Origin: CAZRCZ01 sp964598765
Lineage (GTDB): Bacteria > Sumerlaeota > Sumerlaeia > MVZB01 > JAJFLK01
DNA: 64,000 nucleotides
Direction of reading: 5' to 3'
Assembly (NCBI GenBank): GCA_964598765.1
Contig: CAZRCZ010000001.1
Coordinates: 310,001-374,000, forward strand
The stretch's first letter is position 1. Every line of letters starts with the position of its first letter. Below the pieces are notes generated by a model that was given only the letters and a program-made list of their open reading frames with translations, ran no database searches and was not told where the DNA came from. A program made the position numbers and the translations under genes. Positions 17,223 to 27,200 of the stretch are shown one piece after another.

Positions 17223-18746
17223 TCAGCCGTCCAATTCGAACTTGATTCCCTGCGCGAGAGGGAGTCCGCTTCCCCAGTTGATCGTGCAAGTTTGACGGCG
17301 CATGTAGGCTTTCCACGCGTCGGAGCCCGATTCGCGTCCGCCGCCGGTTTCTTTCTCGCCGCCGAACGCGCCGCCGATCTCCGCCCCCGACGTGCCGATG
17401 TTGACGTTGGCGATCCCGCAATCGCTTCCGCGCGCCGAAAGAAACGTCTCGGCCTCAATCACGTCGCGGGTGAAAATCGCCGAGGAAAGTCCCTGCGTCA
17501 CGTCATTGTGAATATGGATCGCCTCGTCCAAATCGCGGCAGGTCATGACGTAGAGGATCGGGGCGAAGGTTTCCTCGCGGACGATGGGCATGTCGGGGGG
17601 GGCGCGGACAATCGTCGGCTCGACAAAGCGTCCGTGGTTGCCGACGCGCTTGCCGCCGCAAAGGATTTCGCCTCCTTGAGCGCGGACTGTCGCCAACGCC
17701 GCCATCATCCTATCCACTGCTTCCTCGGTGATGAGCGGACCCATGAGGATACCATGTTCCCACGGATTGCCGATGCGAACGCCCGCGTAAGCTTTCTTGA
17801 GACGTTCGAGAAATGATTCGGCGATGGATTCGTGAAGGATGAGACGCCGAAGCGTCGTGCATCGTTGTCCCGCCGTTCCGACGGCGGCGAAAAGCACGGC
17901 GCGGAGCGCGAGGTCCAAATTTGCGGTGGGGGCGATGATGACGCCGTTGTTGCCTCCGAGTTCAAAAATCGTCCTTCCCATCCGCGCGGATACCACGGGC
18001 GCGAGCTTCCTCCCCATCGCGCAACTTCCCGTGGCGGAGATCAGCGGCAGACGCCGATCTCGCGCCATCGCCTCTCCGACGATCTTGGAATCGCCGACGC
18101 AAAGATTGAACACGCCGGTAATATCTTCGTCGGCCTTAATCGAGTGAAGGAGATGATGAACGGCGACTGCGGTCAGCGGCGTTTGCGACGAAGGTTTCCA
18201 GATCATCGTGTCGCCGCAGACCGCGCCGAGCATGGCGTTCCACGCCCAGACGGCGACGGGAAAATTGAAGGCGGTGATGACACCGACGGGACCGAGCGGA
18301 TGCCACTGTTCGATCATTCGATGATGCGGGCGCTCGCTGGCAATCGTGAGTCCGTGAAGCTGGCGCGAGAGACCGACGGCGAAATCGCACATGTCAATCA
18401 TCTCCTGAACTTCGCCTTCTCCCTCCGCGAGAATTTTTCCGCTTTCGAGCGTGACGAGAAGACCCAAATCCTTTTTGTGCTCACGGAGTTTTACGCCGAA
18501 TCGGCGAACGACCTCGCCGCGGCGCGGAGCGGGAACCATGCGCCAACGCTCGAAGGCGGTTCGGGCGCGCTCGACAACTTGCTCGTAATTCTCGTTGGAG
18601 GCGGACTGAATGGACGCGATCGGTTTTTCCGTCGCCGGATTGCCGGAAACTATTTCGCCGCCCGACGGCTTCTCAATCCATCCTCCCGCATAAACGCCGC
18701 TATTGGTGAATTCGCTCAATCCGAGGCGATGAAGAAGGTCTCTCAT
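17223..18746 (-). CDS. Antiquitin-like (ALDH7) aldehyde dehydrogenase
   Basis: 507 residues, the usual length. The start ATG 18746 forms an ATGA overlap with the PPTase gene. Catalytic residues: general-base Glu in FELGGNNGVII (about residue 261) and nucleophile Cys in GTAGQRCTTLRRL (about 295); the NAD site is GVITAFNFPVAVWAWN. GQRCTT and ELGGNN are characteristic of antiquitin, the alpha-aminoadipate semialdehyde / piperideine-6-carboxylate dehydrogenase of lysine breakdown. With an aminotransferase next to it, lysine catabolism is the plain reading, yet translational coupling ties it to lipid genes. Confidence 0.9.
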   Translation of the reverse strand: MRDLLHRLGLSEFTNSGVYAGGWIEKPSGGEIVSGNPATEKPIASIQSASNENYEQVVERARTAFERWRMVPAPRRGEVVRRFGVKLREHKKDLGLLVTLESGKILAEGEGEVQEMIDMCDFAVGLSRQLHGLTIASERPHHRMIEQWHPLGPVGVITAFNFPVAVWAWNAMLGAVCGDTMIWKPSSQTPLTAVAVHHLLHSIKADEDITGVFNLCVGDSKIVGEAMARDRRLPLISATGSCAMGRKLAPVVSARMGRTIFELGGNNGVIIAPTANLDLALRAVLFAAVGTAGQRCTTLRRLILHESIAESFLERLKKAYAGVRIGNPWEHGILMGPLITEEAVDRMMAALATVRAQGGEILCGGKRVGNHGRFVEPTIVRAPPDMPIVREETFAPILYVMTCRDLDEAIHIHNDVTQGLSSAIFTRDVIEAETFLSARGSDCGIANVNIGTSGAEIGGAFGGEKETGGGRESGSDAWKAYMRRQTCTINWGSGLPLAQGIKFELDG

Positions 18747-19549
18747 CCGGTTATTTTTCCTTCTGGTTGAAGGCAAACTTGGCTGAGCCGCACGACCAAA
18801 TCGGGTCGCGCGGGGCGCTCAATGGCCCAAGCCAAGGAGTGACGCCCTTCCAATTCCATGACGCCCAGTTGCCAATCCTCCGGTTTCCCATGGAGCGCGG
18901 AAGCAAATGAAATCGTCGCGCCCAATGCTTCCTTATCGGTCTTGACGGAAAATTCCTGAAGCGAAAGCGTCATGCCCGTTCCCTTGGCCTTGATGAACGC
19001 CTCCTTGAGCGTCCAGACGCGGAAGAAACTTCGGATCAGCCCTTCGCCTGAAAATTGCCGGAGGAAGGCGTTTTCCTCCCCCGAAAAAAACCGCTCCGCC
19101 ACTCCCGCGCAATCGTGGTTTGGGTCCATCGTTTCAACGTCAATTCCAACCCTCAAATCTCGGCAAACGATCAAGGCGACCAAATCTTTCGTGTGACTGA
19201 GATTAAAGGTTAGATTTAGGTCGTTGATGCTTTTGAGCGAGGGTTTGCCGTTTTCCTCTGCGTCGAAATCCAAGGACGCGGGAGGCACAGAAAGCAATGA
19301 ACCCAGAATGGTTCGCGTAAGAATTTTGCCCGCGAGAAATTCCCGTTTGGAATGATCGAAATAAAATCGGTCGAGTCTGGTTCGTTCCTCTTCGCTTAGG
19401 ATTGGAAGCCACGATTGAAAGACTTCCGGATTTGCGAGTTCTTCCGGACGGGCGCAATACATTCGCGCTGAATCGGCGAGCGAATCAAGATCAAACGCCG
19501 TGGCGTCCTCCAACTTTACGAGCGATTGTGTTTGCGTGATCGGAGCCAT
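18743..19549 (-). CDS. 4'-phosphopantetheinyl transferase, Sfp type
   Basis: 268 residues from ATG 19549. It carries the two Sfp motifs: VGIDVETMD (Mg binding, about residue 150) and FFRVWTLKEAFIKAKGTGMTLSL (W-x-x-K-E-A-x-x-K, about residue 203). FNLSHTKDLVAL precedes motif one as usual. The enzyme moves phosphopantetheine from CoA to a serine of ACP domains. Its place in the run, overlapping oleD by 34 bases, makes the two ACPs of the PfaA-like protein its obvious targets. Confidence 0.93.
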   Translation of the reverse strand: MAPITQTQSLVKLEDATAFDLDSLADSARMYCARPEELANPEVFQSWLPILSEEERTRLDRFYFDHSKREFLAGKILTRTILGSLLSVPPASLDFDAEENGKPSLKSINDLNLTFNLSHTKDLVALIVCRDLRVGIDVETMDPNHDCAGVAERFFSGEENAFLRQFSGEGLIRSFFRVWTLKEAFIKAKGTGMTLSLQEFSVKTDKEALGATISFASALHGKPEDWQLGVMELEGRHSLAWAIERPARPDLVVRLSQVCLQPEGKITG

Positions 19550-20514
19550 TGACGGAGGCGCTCCATTCCTTCCTCGAACGAAACGCGGGGCGCGTAGCAC
19601 AAATCGCGCCGCGCGGCGGAGATGTCGAACCAATGCGAGGTCGAAAGCTCGCGCGCCACGAACCGCGTCATTTTCGGCTCTTGGGCGATGCCCAAGAGTC
19701 CGTAGGTCATTTCCATCATCCATCCGGCGGCGACGGCGAGTCGAGGGGAAATCGTTTTAGTCACCGGCGGCAACCCGTCCGCGTCCAATATTCGGTTGAT
19801 GATTTCCCAAAGCGGTTTCGGCTCCTCTTGCGTGATGAAATACGCTTTGCCGGCGACGGGCGAACCGGGCGCGAGACGATCGGCGGCGAGCAAATGCGCC
19901 TCGGCGGCGTTTTCAACATGGACCGTGTCCACAAGATTTTTTCCATCCCCGACGATTCGGAGCGACCGGGCGCGGGCAAGGATGCGGGGAATCAAATGCG
20001 GGTCGCCCGGCCCCCAAATCAAATGGGGCCGCAGGGCAACCGTCGCCAGTCTGTCGTCATTGGCCTGCAGGACCATCTTCTCGGCGATGGCTTTCGTTTC
20101 CGGATAGCGCGCTTCATAATGATCCGGATAACCGACGGTTTCATCCACGCCTATCATATCCCTGCCATCGAAGACAACGCTTGCAGAGCTGGTATGGATG
20201 AGTTTGGGAATCTGGTTCTTTTCGCAAGCGGTGAGGACGTTTTGCGTTCCGACAACGTTGGTGAGATGAAATTCTTTCGCCGAACCCCACACACCCGGCT
20301 TGGCGGCGACATGAAAAATGGCGTCGCATCCCTGCGCGGCTTGGACGACGGCCATTTCATCGCTGATGTCGCCGCGCATCGTCTCCACTCCGAGCGCGCG
20401 CAATTCGAGGTAATCGCCTCGCGCGAAAATCCGAACGTGATCCCCTCGCGCCGCCAGCATCCTGACTATGGCGCTTCCCAAAAATCCCCCGCCGCCGGTG
20501 ACCAATGCCTTCAT
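19516..20514 (-). CDS. oleD: OleD-like 2-alkyl-3-oxoalkanoate reductase
   Basis: 332 residues, extended short-chain dehydrogenase/epimerase fold. The NAD(P)-binding motif is VTGGGGFLGSAIVRML at the N-terminus. The catalytic triad region has TSSASVVFDG and YPETKAIAE (YXXXK). In the olefin pathway OleD reduces the beta-keto acid made by OleA to the 2-alkyl-3-hydroxyalkanoic acid. Its start overlaps the oleC stop as ATGA. Gene order and coupling, more than sequence alone, make the OleD assignment firm, since 3-beta-HSD-like epimerases are many. Confidence 0.9.
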   Translation of the reverse strand: MKALVTGGGGFLGSAIVRMLAARGDHVRIFARGDYLELRALGVETMRGDISDEMAVVQAAQGCDAIFHVAAKPGVWGSAKEFHLTNVVGTQNVLTACEKNQIPKLIHTSSASVVFDGRDMIGVDETVGYPDHYEARYPETKAIAEKMVLQANDDRLATVALRPHLIWGPGDPHLIPRILARARSLRIVGDGKNLVDTVHVENAAEAHLLAADRLAPGSPVAGKAYFITQEEPKPLWEIINRILDADGLPPVTKTISPRLAVAAGWMMEMTYGLLGIAQEPKMTRFVARELSTSHWFDISAARRDLCYAPRVSFEEGMERLRQWLRSRKHNRS

Positions 20515-22160
20515 TTCTTAATTGTCTCTTTCGCCCAAATCGCCAGCTTTTCGCGCCCGATTTTCGCATTGTGCCGAACGTCCACGGGAAAGCGGGGACG
20601 AAAGAGAAAATTCTTAATGGATCGGGTGTGGGCAAACTCTTGACCCGTGCGCGTCAGTTCTTCAATTAGTGATTCGTGTTCGGCGGACTGAACGCCCTTT
20701 TCCGCCTCCACACAAAGGACGGGCGTCTGATTTCCATTTGCTCCAATGCCAACCAGCGCGGAGCGAAAAACCTTGGGGTGCCGATTGAAAATCGCCTCGC
20801 ACGGAATCGTGAAAAGCGTTCCGTTCGCGGTCTCGACACGTTGGTTTTTTCGTCCGCAAAACCAAAGCCTTCCCCGCTCGTCCATCCGTCCGACGTCTCC
20901 CATGCGATGATAAATTCTCCCTCCGTCGGTCGGATTGATCTTGGCCAATGCGGTCAGATCGGGGCGATTATAATACGATTCCGTGACGACGGGACCGCGA
21001 ACAACGATCTCTCCAATCTCGCCTGCGCGGACAAGCAAATCGGGAGACCAAGCGTCAATCGGTGTGTCGCTGATTTTTATGATGGAAACTTCAATTCCCT
21101 CTACCGCCCTGCCGACGCAAATTCCGCCGCCTCGCTCGGTTTCATCTCGCGTTTCGCACAAGACCTCGCGGCTCTCGATCACGGCCACGGGCAAGGCCTC
21201 GGTCGCACCGTAGGGGGTAAAAATGTCCGCGCTCGAATCGAGCAAAGTTCGGAAGCGCTCCAGAACGCTCGGCGCGACGGGCGCCCCCGCCGAAAAAACC
21301 CGCCGGAGCGTCGGAAGTTGGATTTTATTCTGCTCGGCGTAACACCCAACGCGATCCAGCAACGCGGGGGAGGCAAAGGCGTTGGTCGCGCCGGTGTCGC
21401 GGATCGCGGAAATGATTTTGCGCGGATCGGCGTCGGCGGGGCGCGTGAAATCCATTTCGGGAATCACGGAGGTCACCCCCAGCGCCGGGTCGAAAAGCGC
21501 GAAGAGAGGAAACGTCGCCAGATCAATTTCGCCCGGACGAATTCCGAATTGATCGCGTAAATAAGCGACCTGCGCGCAAAATATCCCGTGCGTATAAACC
21601 GCGCCCTTGGGAGGGCCGGTGCTTCCGCTCGTAAATAGAATCGCCGCAGTTTCATCGGCCTTTGCATCAACGATTTCATATGGCCGATACCGATCGGCGC
21701 GAAGGTCTTGAAGACGATGCCCCTTCCAAAACCAGCGCGGACCGGCCGTGATGATGATCTTGAGCGTTCTTTTCGCCCAACCAAATAGGACGCGCGCGAC
21801 CTGCGCCTTGGGAATTCCAATGAACGCTTCGGGTTCCGCTTCCTCCAAACACTTGCCCAAATTCTTGACCCCCATGCCGGGATCCACCATGACGATCACC
21901 GCGCCGATTTTGAAGAGGGCAAACGTGAGCGCGAAAAAGTCGAGACTCGGCGTGACCATGAGGACGCATCGCGTTCCGCGTCGGATGCCGATGCGCCCCA
22001 AACCATGCGCATAGCGGTCGCCTTCCTCGTTAAGTTGTCGGAACGTCCACCGCCGATAACTCCCGCTTTCTTGACAAATCACAGCCGAATCGTCCGGACG
22101 AAGTTCGGCGATCAGCGGGAGATGGAGAGCGACGTTGGAGATTGCGGAAGCGGTTTTCAT
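20511..22160 (-). CDS. oleC: OleC-like AMP-dependent beta-lactone synthetase
   Basis: 549 residues, ANL superfamily. The P-loop is ILFTSGSTGPPKGAVYTHG (about residue 180), followed by the adenylate motifs TPYGATEALPVA and YHRMGDVGRMDERGRLWFCGRKNQ. OleC uses ATP to convert the beta-hydroxy acid from OleD into a cis-beta-lactone. The C-terminal domain is shorter than in ordinary acyl-CoA synthetases, as in the Ole group. It overlaps oleB and oleD by ATGA junctions at both ends, so the three are made in fixed ratio. Confidence 0.92.
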   Translation of the reverse strand: MKTASAISNVALHLPLIAELRPDDSAVICQESGSYRRWTFRQLNEEGDRYAHGLGRIGIRRGTRCVLMVTPSLDFFALTFALFKIGAVIVMVDPGMGVKNLGKCLEEAEPEAFIGIPKAQVARVLFGWAKRTLKIIITAGPRWFWKGHRLQDLRADRYRPYEIVDAKADETAAILFTSGSTGPPKGAVYTHGIFCAQVAYLRDQFGIRPGEIDLATFPLFALFDPALGVTSVIPEMDFTRPADADPRKIISAIRDTGATNAFASPALLDRVGCYAEQNKIQLPTLRRVFSAGAPVAPSVLERFRTLLDSSADIFTPYGATEALPVAVIESREVLCETRDETERGGGICVGRAVEGIEVSIIKISDTPIDAWSPDLLVRAGEIGEIVVRGPVVTESYYNRPDLTALAKINPTDGGRIYHRMGDVGRMDERGRLWFCGRKNQRVETANGTLFTIPCEAIFNRHPKVFRSALVGIGANGNQTPVLCVEAEKGVQSAEHESLIEELTRTGQEFAHTRSIKNFLFRPRFPVDVRHNAKIGREKLAIWAKETIKK

Positions 22161-23068
22161 ACGGATTTCTTGTTCAACGGATGGGCGAGGAGAAAATTCC
22201 GCACGAGGGGAACGATCTGCTCATGCGCGTCCTCAAGGACGTAATGCCCCGCGTCGGGATAGGGGTGGACTTCGGCTTCGGGGAAAAATTCGCACCAACG
22301 GGCCAAGAAATGCCGGTCGAAAACAAAATCTTTTTCCCCCCAGCAAATCAGCATCGGCACGGAGCGAAATCTTTCAAGTCCCTCTTCAATTTCCTTCATG
22401 ATCGGATAGGCGGGATCGTTCGGTTTAACCGGAATATCCTGAACGAATCGGAGCGTGGCGATTCGATTTCGCCAAGAGTTGTAAGGTGCGCGATAGGCAA
22501 GCCGGACCTCGCGACTCAGGGGTCTTTTCGCCGCGACATAAGTTGCGACGAAGGAAAACGCATTGAACGCGCGGACAAGAAACGCGCCGATTTTCAGATC
22601 GCGCGCAATCGATAACGTCCAAGGAAAGGTTTTGGTCTTCGGCAACAGAAACGCGGCGGTGTTCATCACCACCAACCGCGCAATGCGTTCCGGGTAACGC
22701 GAAGCGTAGCCCATTCCGATTCCGCCTCCCCAATCATGGAGGATCAGCGTGATGTTTTCGTTAATCTTCAAGTGCTCGAGCAACGCCTCCAAATCATCCA
22801 CGCGGCTCTTGAGCGTATAGCGATAACGGGAATCGTCCGGTTTGTCGGATAGTCCGCAACCGATGTGATCGGGAACGATGACTCGGTAGGAATCCCGGAG
22901 AGCCAAGATCAATTCACGAAAGTACAACGACCACGTCGGATTTCCGTGAAGCAAAACCAACGGTTCTCCCTTTCCTTCGTCCAAGTAGTGATACGCGATG
23001 CCGCCGCGATCCAAATAATGGCTTTCGAAAGGATAAAGATGACGAAACGGCGCGAGGTCGAAGGTCAC
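22157..23068 (-). CDS. oleB: OleB-like alpha/beta hydrolase (beta-lactone decarboxylase)
   Basis: 303 residues from a GTG start 3 bases after oleA. It belongs to the haloalkane-dehalogenase-like group: oxyanion motif HGNPTWSLYF, aspartate nucleophile in LILHDWGGGIGMGYA (about residue 114), and catalytic His in DAGHYVLEDAHEQ near the end. In olefin biosynthesis OleB releases CO2 from the beta-lactone to leave the alkene. An ordinary dehalogenase is unlikely because of its place between oleA and oleC. Confidence 0.92.
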   Translation of the reverse strand: MTFDLAPFRHLYPFESHYLDRGGIAYHYLDEGKGEPLVLLHGNPTWSLYFRELILALRDSYRVIVPDHIGCGLSDKPDDSRYRYTLKSRVDDLEALLEHLKINENITLILHDWGGGIGMGYASRYPERIARLVVMNTAAFLLPKTKTFPWTLSIARDLKIGAFLVRAFNAFSFVATYVAAKRPLSREVRLAYRAPYNSWRNRIATLRFVQDIPVKPNDPAYPIMKEIEEGLERFRSVPMLICWGEKDFVFDRHFLARWCEFFPEAEVHPYPDAGHYVLEDAHEQIVPLVRNFLLAHPLNKKSV

Positions 23069-23071
23069 GAA

Positions 23072-24112
23072 TCACCATTCCCAACCGAGCATGAGGCAAT
23101 TCAATCCGCTTCCGATTCCCAGAAATCCGACGCGATCGCCGCGATGGATAAACCCGCGCTCGACGGCCAACGCGGCGGTCAGGGGAAGCGAAGCCGTCCC
23201 CATGTTGCCCAGATACTCAAATGTGGAAAAATCTTTTTCACCGGGAATCTCTAACGCCCCAAGAATCGCGTCGCGGTGGTTCCCGCCGACCTGATGACAG
23301 ATCACGCGATCAACGTCGCCACGTTTCCAATCCATTTCACGGAGGAAACCGTTCCACGTTTCGACACCCAGCGCGACGCCGTTTTTTAGAACGAGGGGAG
23401 CGTCGGTTTCAGTAAATTGCGAAGCCGTGGGATTTGCGCGACGGTCGTTTCCCCATCGGCACAGGGCATGAAATTCGGGTGCGGCGCGGATGACGCCGCC
23501 CCGCAATCGAGGCTTGGAGTCGCCGAAAGATCCGTCGCTCAAAATCGCGGCGACGGCTCCCGAACCGCCGGTCAGCGTCGCCAATGAAAGCTTGAACATC
23601 TCCATCGTCGGCTGGGCAAGCATTTGCTCGATCATGATGTTGATGATTTCGCGCGAGGTTTCGCAAGAAACCACCATACCGGCCTTGATTTGCCCCAATT
23701 CAATTTTGTTCGCGACCGAAATCATTCCGTTGAGAAATCCGAGGCAGGCGTTGGAAACATCGCAAATTTCCATCTCGCGCGGGAATCCAAGCGCCGAGGC
23801 GACCGCGCAGGCCGTGGCAGGCTCGAAATTATCGCGGCAAACTCCGCCGTAAAGAAGAACGCCGATTTGATCGGGCGGGACCGTCGACGCCGCCAATGCC
23901 TTTCGCGCGGCCTTGATCGCCCCTTCCGAGGGAAGCTGACCCGCGTTCCACCATCGTCGTTCGCGGATTCCGGTTAACGCCTCCAATTGTCCGGGATGAA
24001 GATTAAGCGCCCGGTATAGAGGAACCAACCGCTCTTCCAGCGACTCCGAGGTCATCACGTTGGGAGGAAGTTCATAAGCCAGCGATTCGAGATGGACGCG
24101 GGAGTATTTCAT
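23072..24112 (-). CDS. oleA: OleA-like thiolase (head-to-head acyl condensation)
   Basis: 346 residues, thiolase/KAS III fold. The nucleophile Cys is in CDVSNACLGFLNGM (about residue 135), His in VICHQVGGNHRD and Asn in YLGNMGTASLPL. The segment VCRDNFEPATACAVA carries the Glu equivalent to the OleA residue that reaches into the partner active site and sets it apart from FabH. OleA joins two long acyl thioesters by a non-decarboxylative Claisen reaction. A 143-base spacer with a repeat separates it from the PfaC-like gene. Confidence 0.92.
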   Translation of the reverse strand: MKYSRVHLESLAYELPPNVMTSESLEERLVPLYRALNLHPGQLEALTGIRERRWWNAGQLPSEGAIKAARKALAASTVPPDQIGVLLYGGVCRDNFEPATACAVASALGFPREMEICDVSNACLGFLNGMISVANKIELGQIKAGMVVSCETSREIINIMIEQMLAQPTMEMFKLSLATLTGGSGAVAAILSDGSFGDSKPRLRGGVIRAAPEFHALCRWGNDRRANPTASQFTETDAPLVLKNGVALGVETWNGFLREMDWKRGDVDRVICHQVGGNHRDAILGALEIPGEKDFSTFEYLGNMGTASLPLTAALAVERGFIHRGDRVGFLGIGSGLNCLMLGWEW

Positions 24113-24124
24113 GGCTTTTACCTC

Positions 24125-24199
24125 ACCACCAAGACACCAAGGCGGGCGAAAAGGGTCCGACCACCGAGCAACAGGGATGCTTGGTGTCTTTGTGCCTTG
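24125..24199. repeat. Imperfect inverted repeat (CAAGACACCAAG type)
   Basis: CAAGACACCAAG near 24129 and CTTGGTGTCTTTG near 24180 are reverse complements around a 35-40 base loop, in the spacer between pfaC and oleA, the only sizeable gap inside the lipid gene run. The wording matches the elements at 11840-11902 and 55944-56034. It could act as a partial terminator or mRNA processing site between the megasynthase and ole genes. Confidence 0.5.
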
Positions 24200-24255
24200 A
24201 TAGTGAAATAGCCATTAAGAAATTTCATTCGTTCAGTCCAAAACGGACGCGTGAA

Positions 24256-27200
24256 TCATTTTAGGTTTTCCGATGTAGGCTCCAATTGGACGGCAAAATT
24301 TTTGATTTCGTAAATTGCCAGATCATCCACGCGCAAAAAACCGTCGGCCTGAATTCGAAGCGCATCATCCGAGATTGACGTGATAACGGCCTCGACTTCA
24401 ACTCGCTTGTTCGTCGGGATAATCTGACCGCGATAGGACCAAGAGTGGCGAACACTCGGCGCGACGGAAGTAAAACGATGCGTTCTCGCCAACGAATCCC
24501 CCCAGCGTTCGAGCGCGACCGTTTTCAAAAGTTGCAGGAAAGCCTCGAGGCCGAGCGAACCGGGACAAACGGGGTCCTGATAAAAATGCGCCGTGAAAAA
24601 CCATTCGTCCGGATCCACTCCCTTCACGCCGCGAATAAATCCCAAGCTGTTCGGACCGCCGTCGGGAATGTAAAGTTCGATCCAGTCGAGCATTCGATAC
24701 GCTTTTGCCGGGAGCGCCAAGCCTTCGCCGGAATCAAAATTCGGATCGTCGGGAGTGAGCGGCGCAAATTCGGGAAGTTCGATCCGGCGACCCCGCGCGA
24801 TTTCATCGGGCGTCGGCACATAAGGGTTGGCGGCGCGCAGACCGATTTGTTGCGCCATTGTGGCGCGGGTGAAAAAGCCGAACGAGGTCGTTCCTTCATA
24901 GATAACTCTGCTTCCACGCGACAATGCGAATTCGTATTCTTGAATCATCATGTCGCCCGATTGAGAGGCGTTGATGAGCTTGGCGCGGGTTGTCAACATT
25001 CCCGCGTCGCGCATCAGGTCTTCGCGCAGGATCGCGTTTCCGCCGAGATTGCGGAAATGCAATTCCTCTTTGCTCCGCAACGCCGATCCCATGTAAGCGG
25101 CCAACCATCCACAGGATTGAAGCGCGACCTCCAGCACAACCGAAAACGGCATCGCCGACTGGCGGTTGGCGCGGAAATACCAATCGTCAGGACGAACGTC
25201 GTATTGCGTTTCGACCGACGCGCCGTTTTTTACGTTCCATGCTTCGGCGCAAATCTCGGTCACGCGATCCAAAAAAAGATAGGGAGGAGAAGGAAGGCGC
25301 GCGATGAAACGACCTTGGTCGAAAATTGTGTAAGGTTCACCGTAGGCTTCGGAAGGTTTGCCTCGTGCGAAAGCCACCAATTTGTCCCTGTTGAAAATCG
25401 CGGGTTTCGCATTACCATTCCGATCCAGCCGAGGATTGTAGATCGGCTCTCCAGAGCCGACGTCGGAACTGGAGTCCCGACCTACTTCACTCCAAATTTG
25501 CTCCAACCGTTCCTTTGTCATCCCGCTCAGTTTAAGCGACATGTCGGAAATCCAAACGATCGGATGACCGTCGGCGAACATCATCGCGTCGGCCAGCGCG
25601 AACGGCTCCGGACCATAGCCCAATTCTTTAAGGTGAATCTCGTAAGTCGCCTTTTTTGTGGATGGGATAACTTGTCCTCGACATCGCATCTTGCTTCGTA
25701 CGCCGGGCACCGGTTCAAAGGCGCACTCTTCTTCTCCTCCGATCCAACCGAGTCGCATCAGATAAACACGGAGCGCGTGAAGGCAACTCTCATACATCAA
25801 TGTCCCGGGCATGACCGGATCATCGGCGAAATGACAGGTCAAAAACCAATCGTCCGGATGGATGTCACTTTCGGCGCGGATCATTCCCAAACCATACCGC
25901 CCGCCGTGGGGATTGAGATCGGTCACGCGGTCGATCAATTTCATTTTACCGCCGGGAATCGTGAGCGGTCGGGCCAGATTCAATGTTTCAAATTGCGGCC
26001 CGAAGCATCCGACCAAATCCCCTTCGCGCAAAGCGTTCAAGGCTTTTTCATCGTAGGATGCGGGAGCAACCGGAACGAATTCGCGCCAATTTCCCGGTCT
26101 CTTTCCCTTGCTCGTCCTTCGTTCTTGTTCGCTGAGAATGACGCCTTTGCCGTCGCGCAGTTGAGCGTCGGTGAAGAATCCCGCGCATCCGTTCCTCATG
26201 CTCAATACCGGAACGCCGTCAACCGAGCCGTCGAAGTGAAAAAAGAAAAGATGAGTGTCCCCTTGCTTGATGAAACGCTCAATTCGGATGTCGTAGCGGA
26301 TCGTTTGTCCCGGCCGGGGAAGCCCGCCGTGGAACGTCACGGCGGCGTCGAGGAGGCGATATTTCGCCCGACCCAAGGTCTTGAAATCCATCCCCAGATA
26401 GGCGGAAAGGAAAAGATCAGCCTGTCCCGCTTCAATGGCAAATCCGGTCGGAATCCGATCCGCGTTCAAATACCACGCGCCGGGCAAAACGTCGTGCTCA
26501 GTGACGATCCGTCCCGGCCCGATTTCTCCGATCTTTCCCTCGACCGACACGATGCGATCCACGAACATTAATGGTTCATCGGGAAGCCGCACGCGGGTCG
26601 GATGCCGATCCACCGAGGCGAACCGCCCGCCCAATACTTTTCCGATGGAGCCTCGCGCGAACTCCAAACATTGATCGCGGGAGAAAGCCGCGTCGGGTTC
26701 GGCCATGCGACGGGTCGGAGCGATTTGTTTGGCTGGAACCATTTCGCCTCCCAATCGCGCCATGAGCGATTGTTGAAATTCCAAGACATTCATTTGCGTT
26801 TGAATCGCCGATTCCGAAAATCGTAAAAAGGATTCTTGGGCTTCCGCGACAGATTGCCTCGTTGCAACGAGTGTGGCGGCCACGGGGGGAGACGGGGGAG
26901 TGAGCCGAGGTTCCCGTGCGGCGTGGACGTCCCGTCCATGATCCGATCTTGTTATGTTCACGGGCGGGACGCCCGCGTCACGAATGGGGGCGGGAAGAAT
27001 CCCGATCTCATGGCCGACGGAGATTCGCAGAGAACGCCCCTCCCTTGACGGACGCTCTGATTTGCGCGGGAACGGGTTGGATTCAAACGTTTCGACAACC
27101 ACACGCGCGCGGTTGCCTCCGATGCTTTTGCAATTCACTTCGATACGCCTTGGCTCTTTCCCATATGTTTCTTCCGAATGAATCGAACGAAAGATTTTAG

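Noticed and set aside
22157..23068. Haloalkane dehalogenase
   Set aside because: The sequence family overlaps, but 3-4 bp junctions with oleA and oleC fix it as OleB.
24445..26571. A 708-codon plus-strand open frame inside pfaC
   Set aside because: High-GC antisense frame; the minus strand encodes unmistakable FabA-like dehydratase units here.
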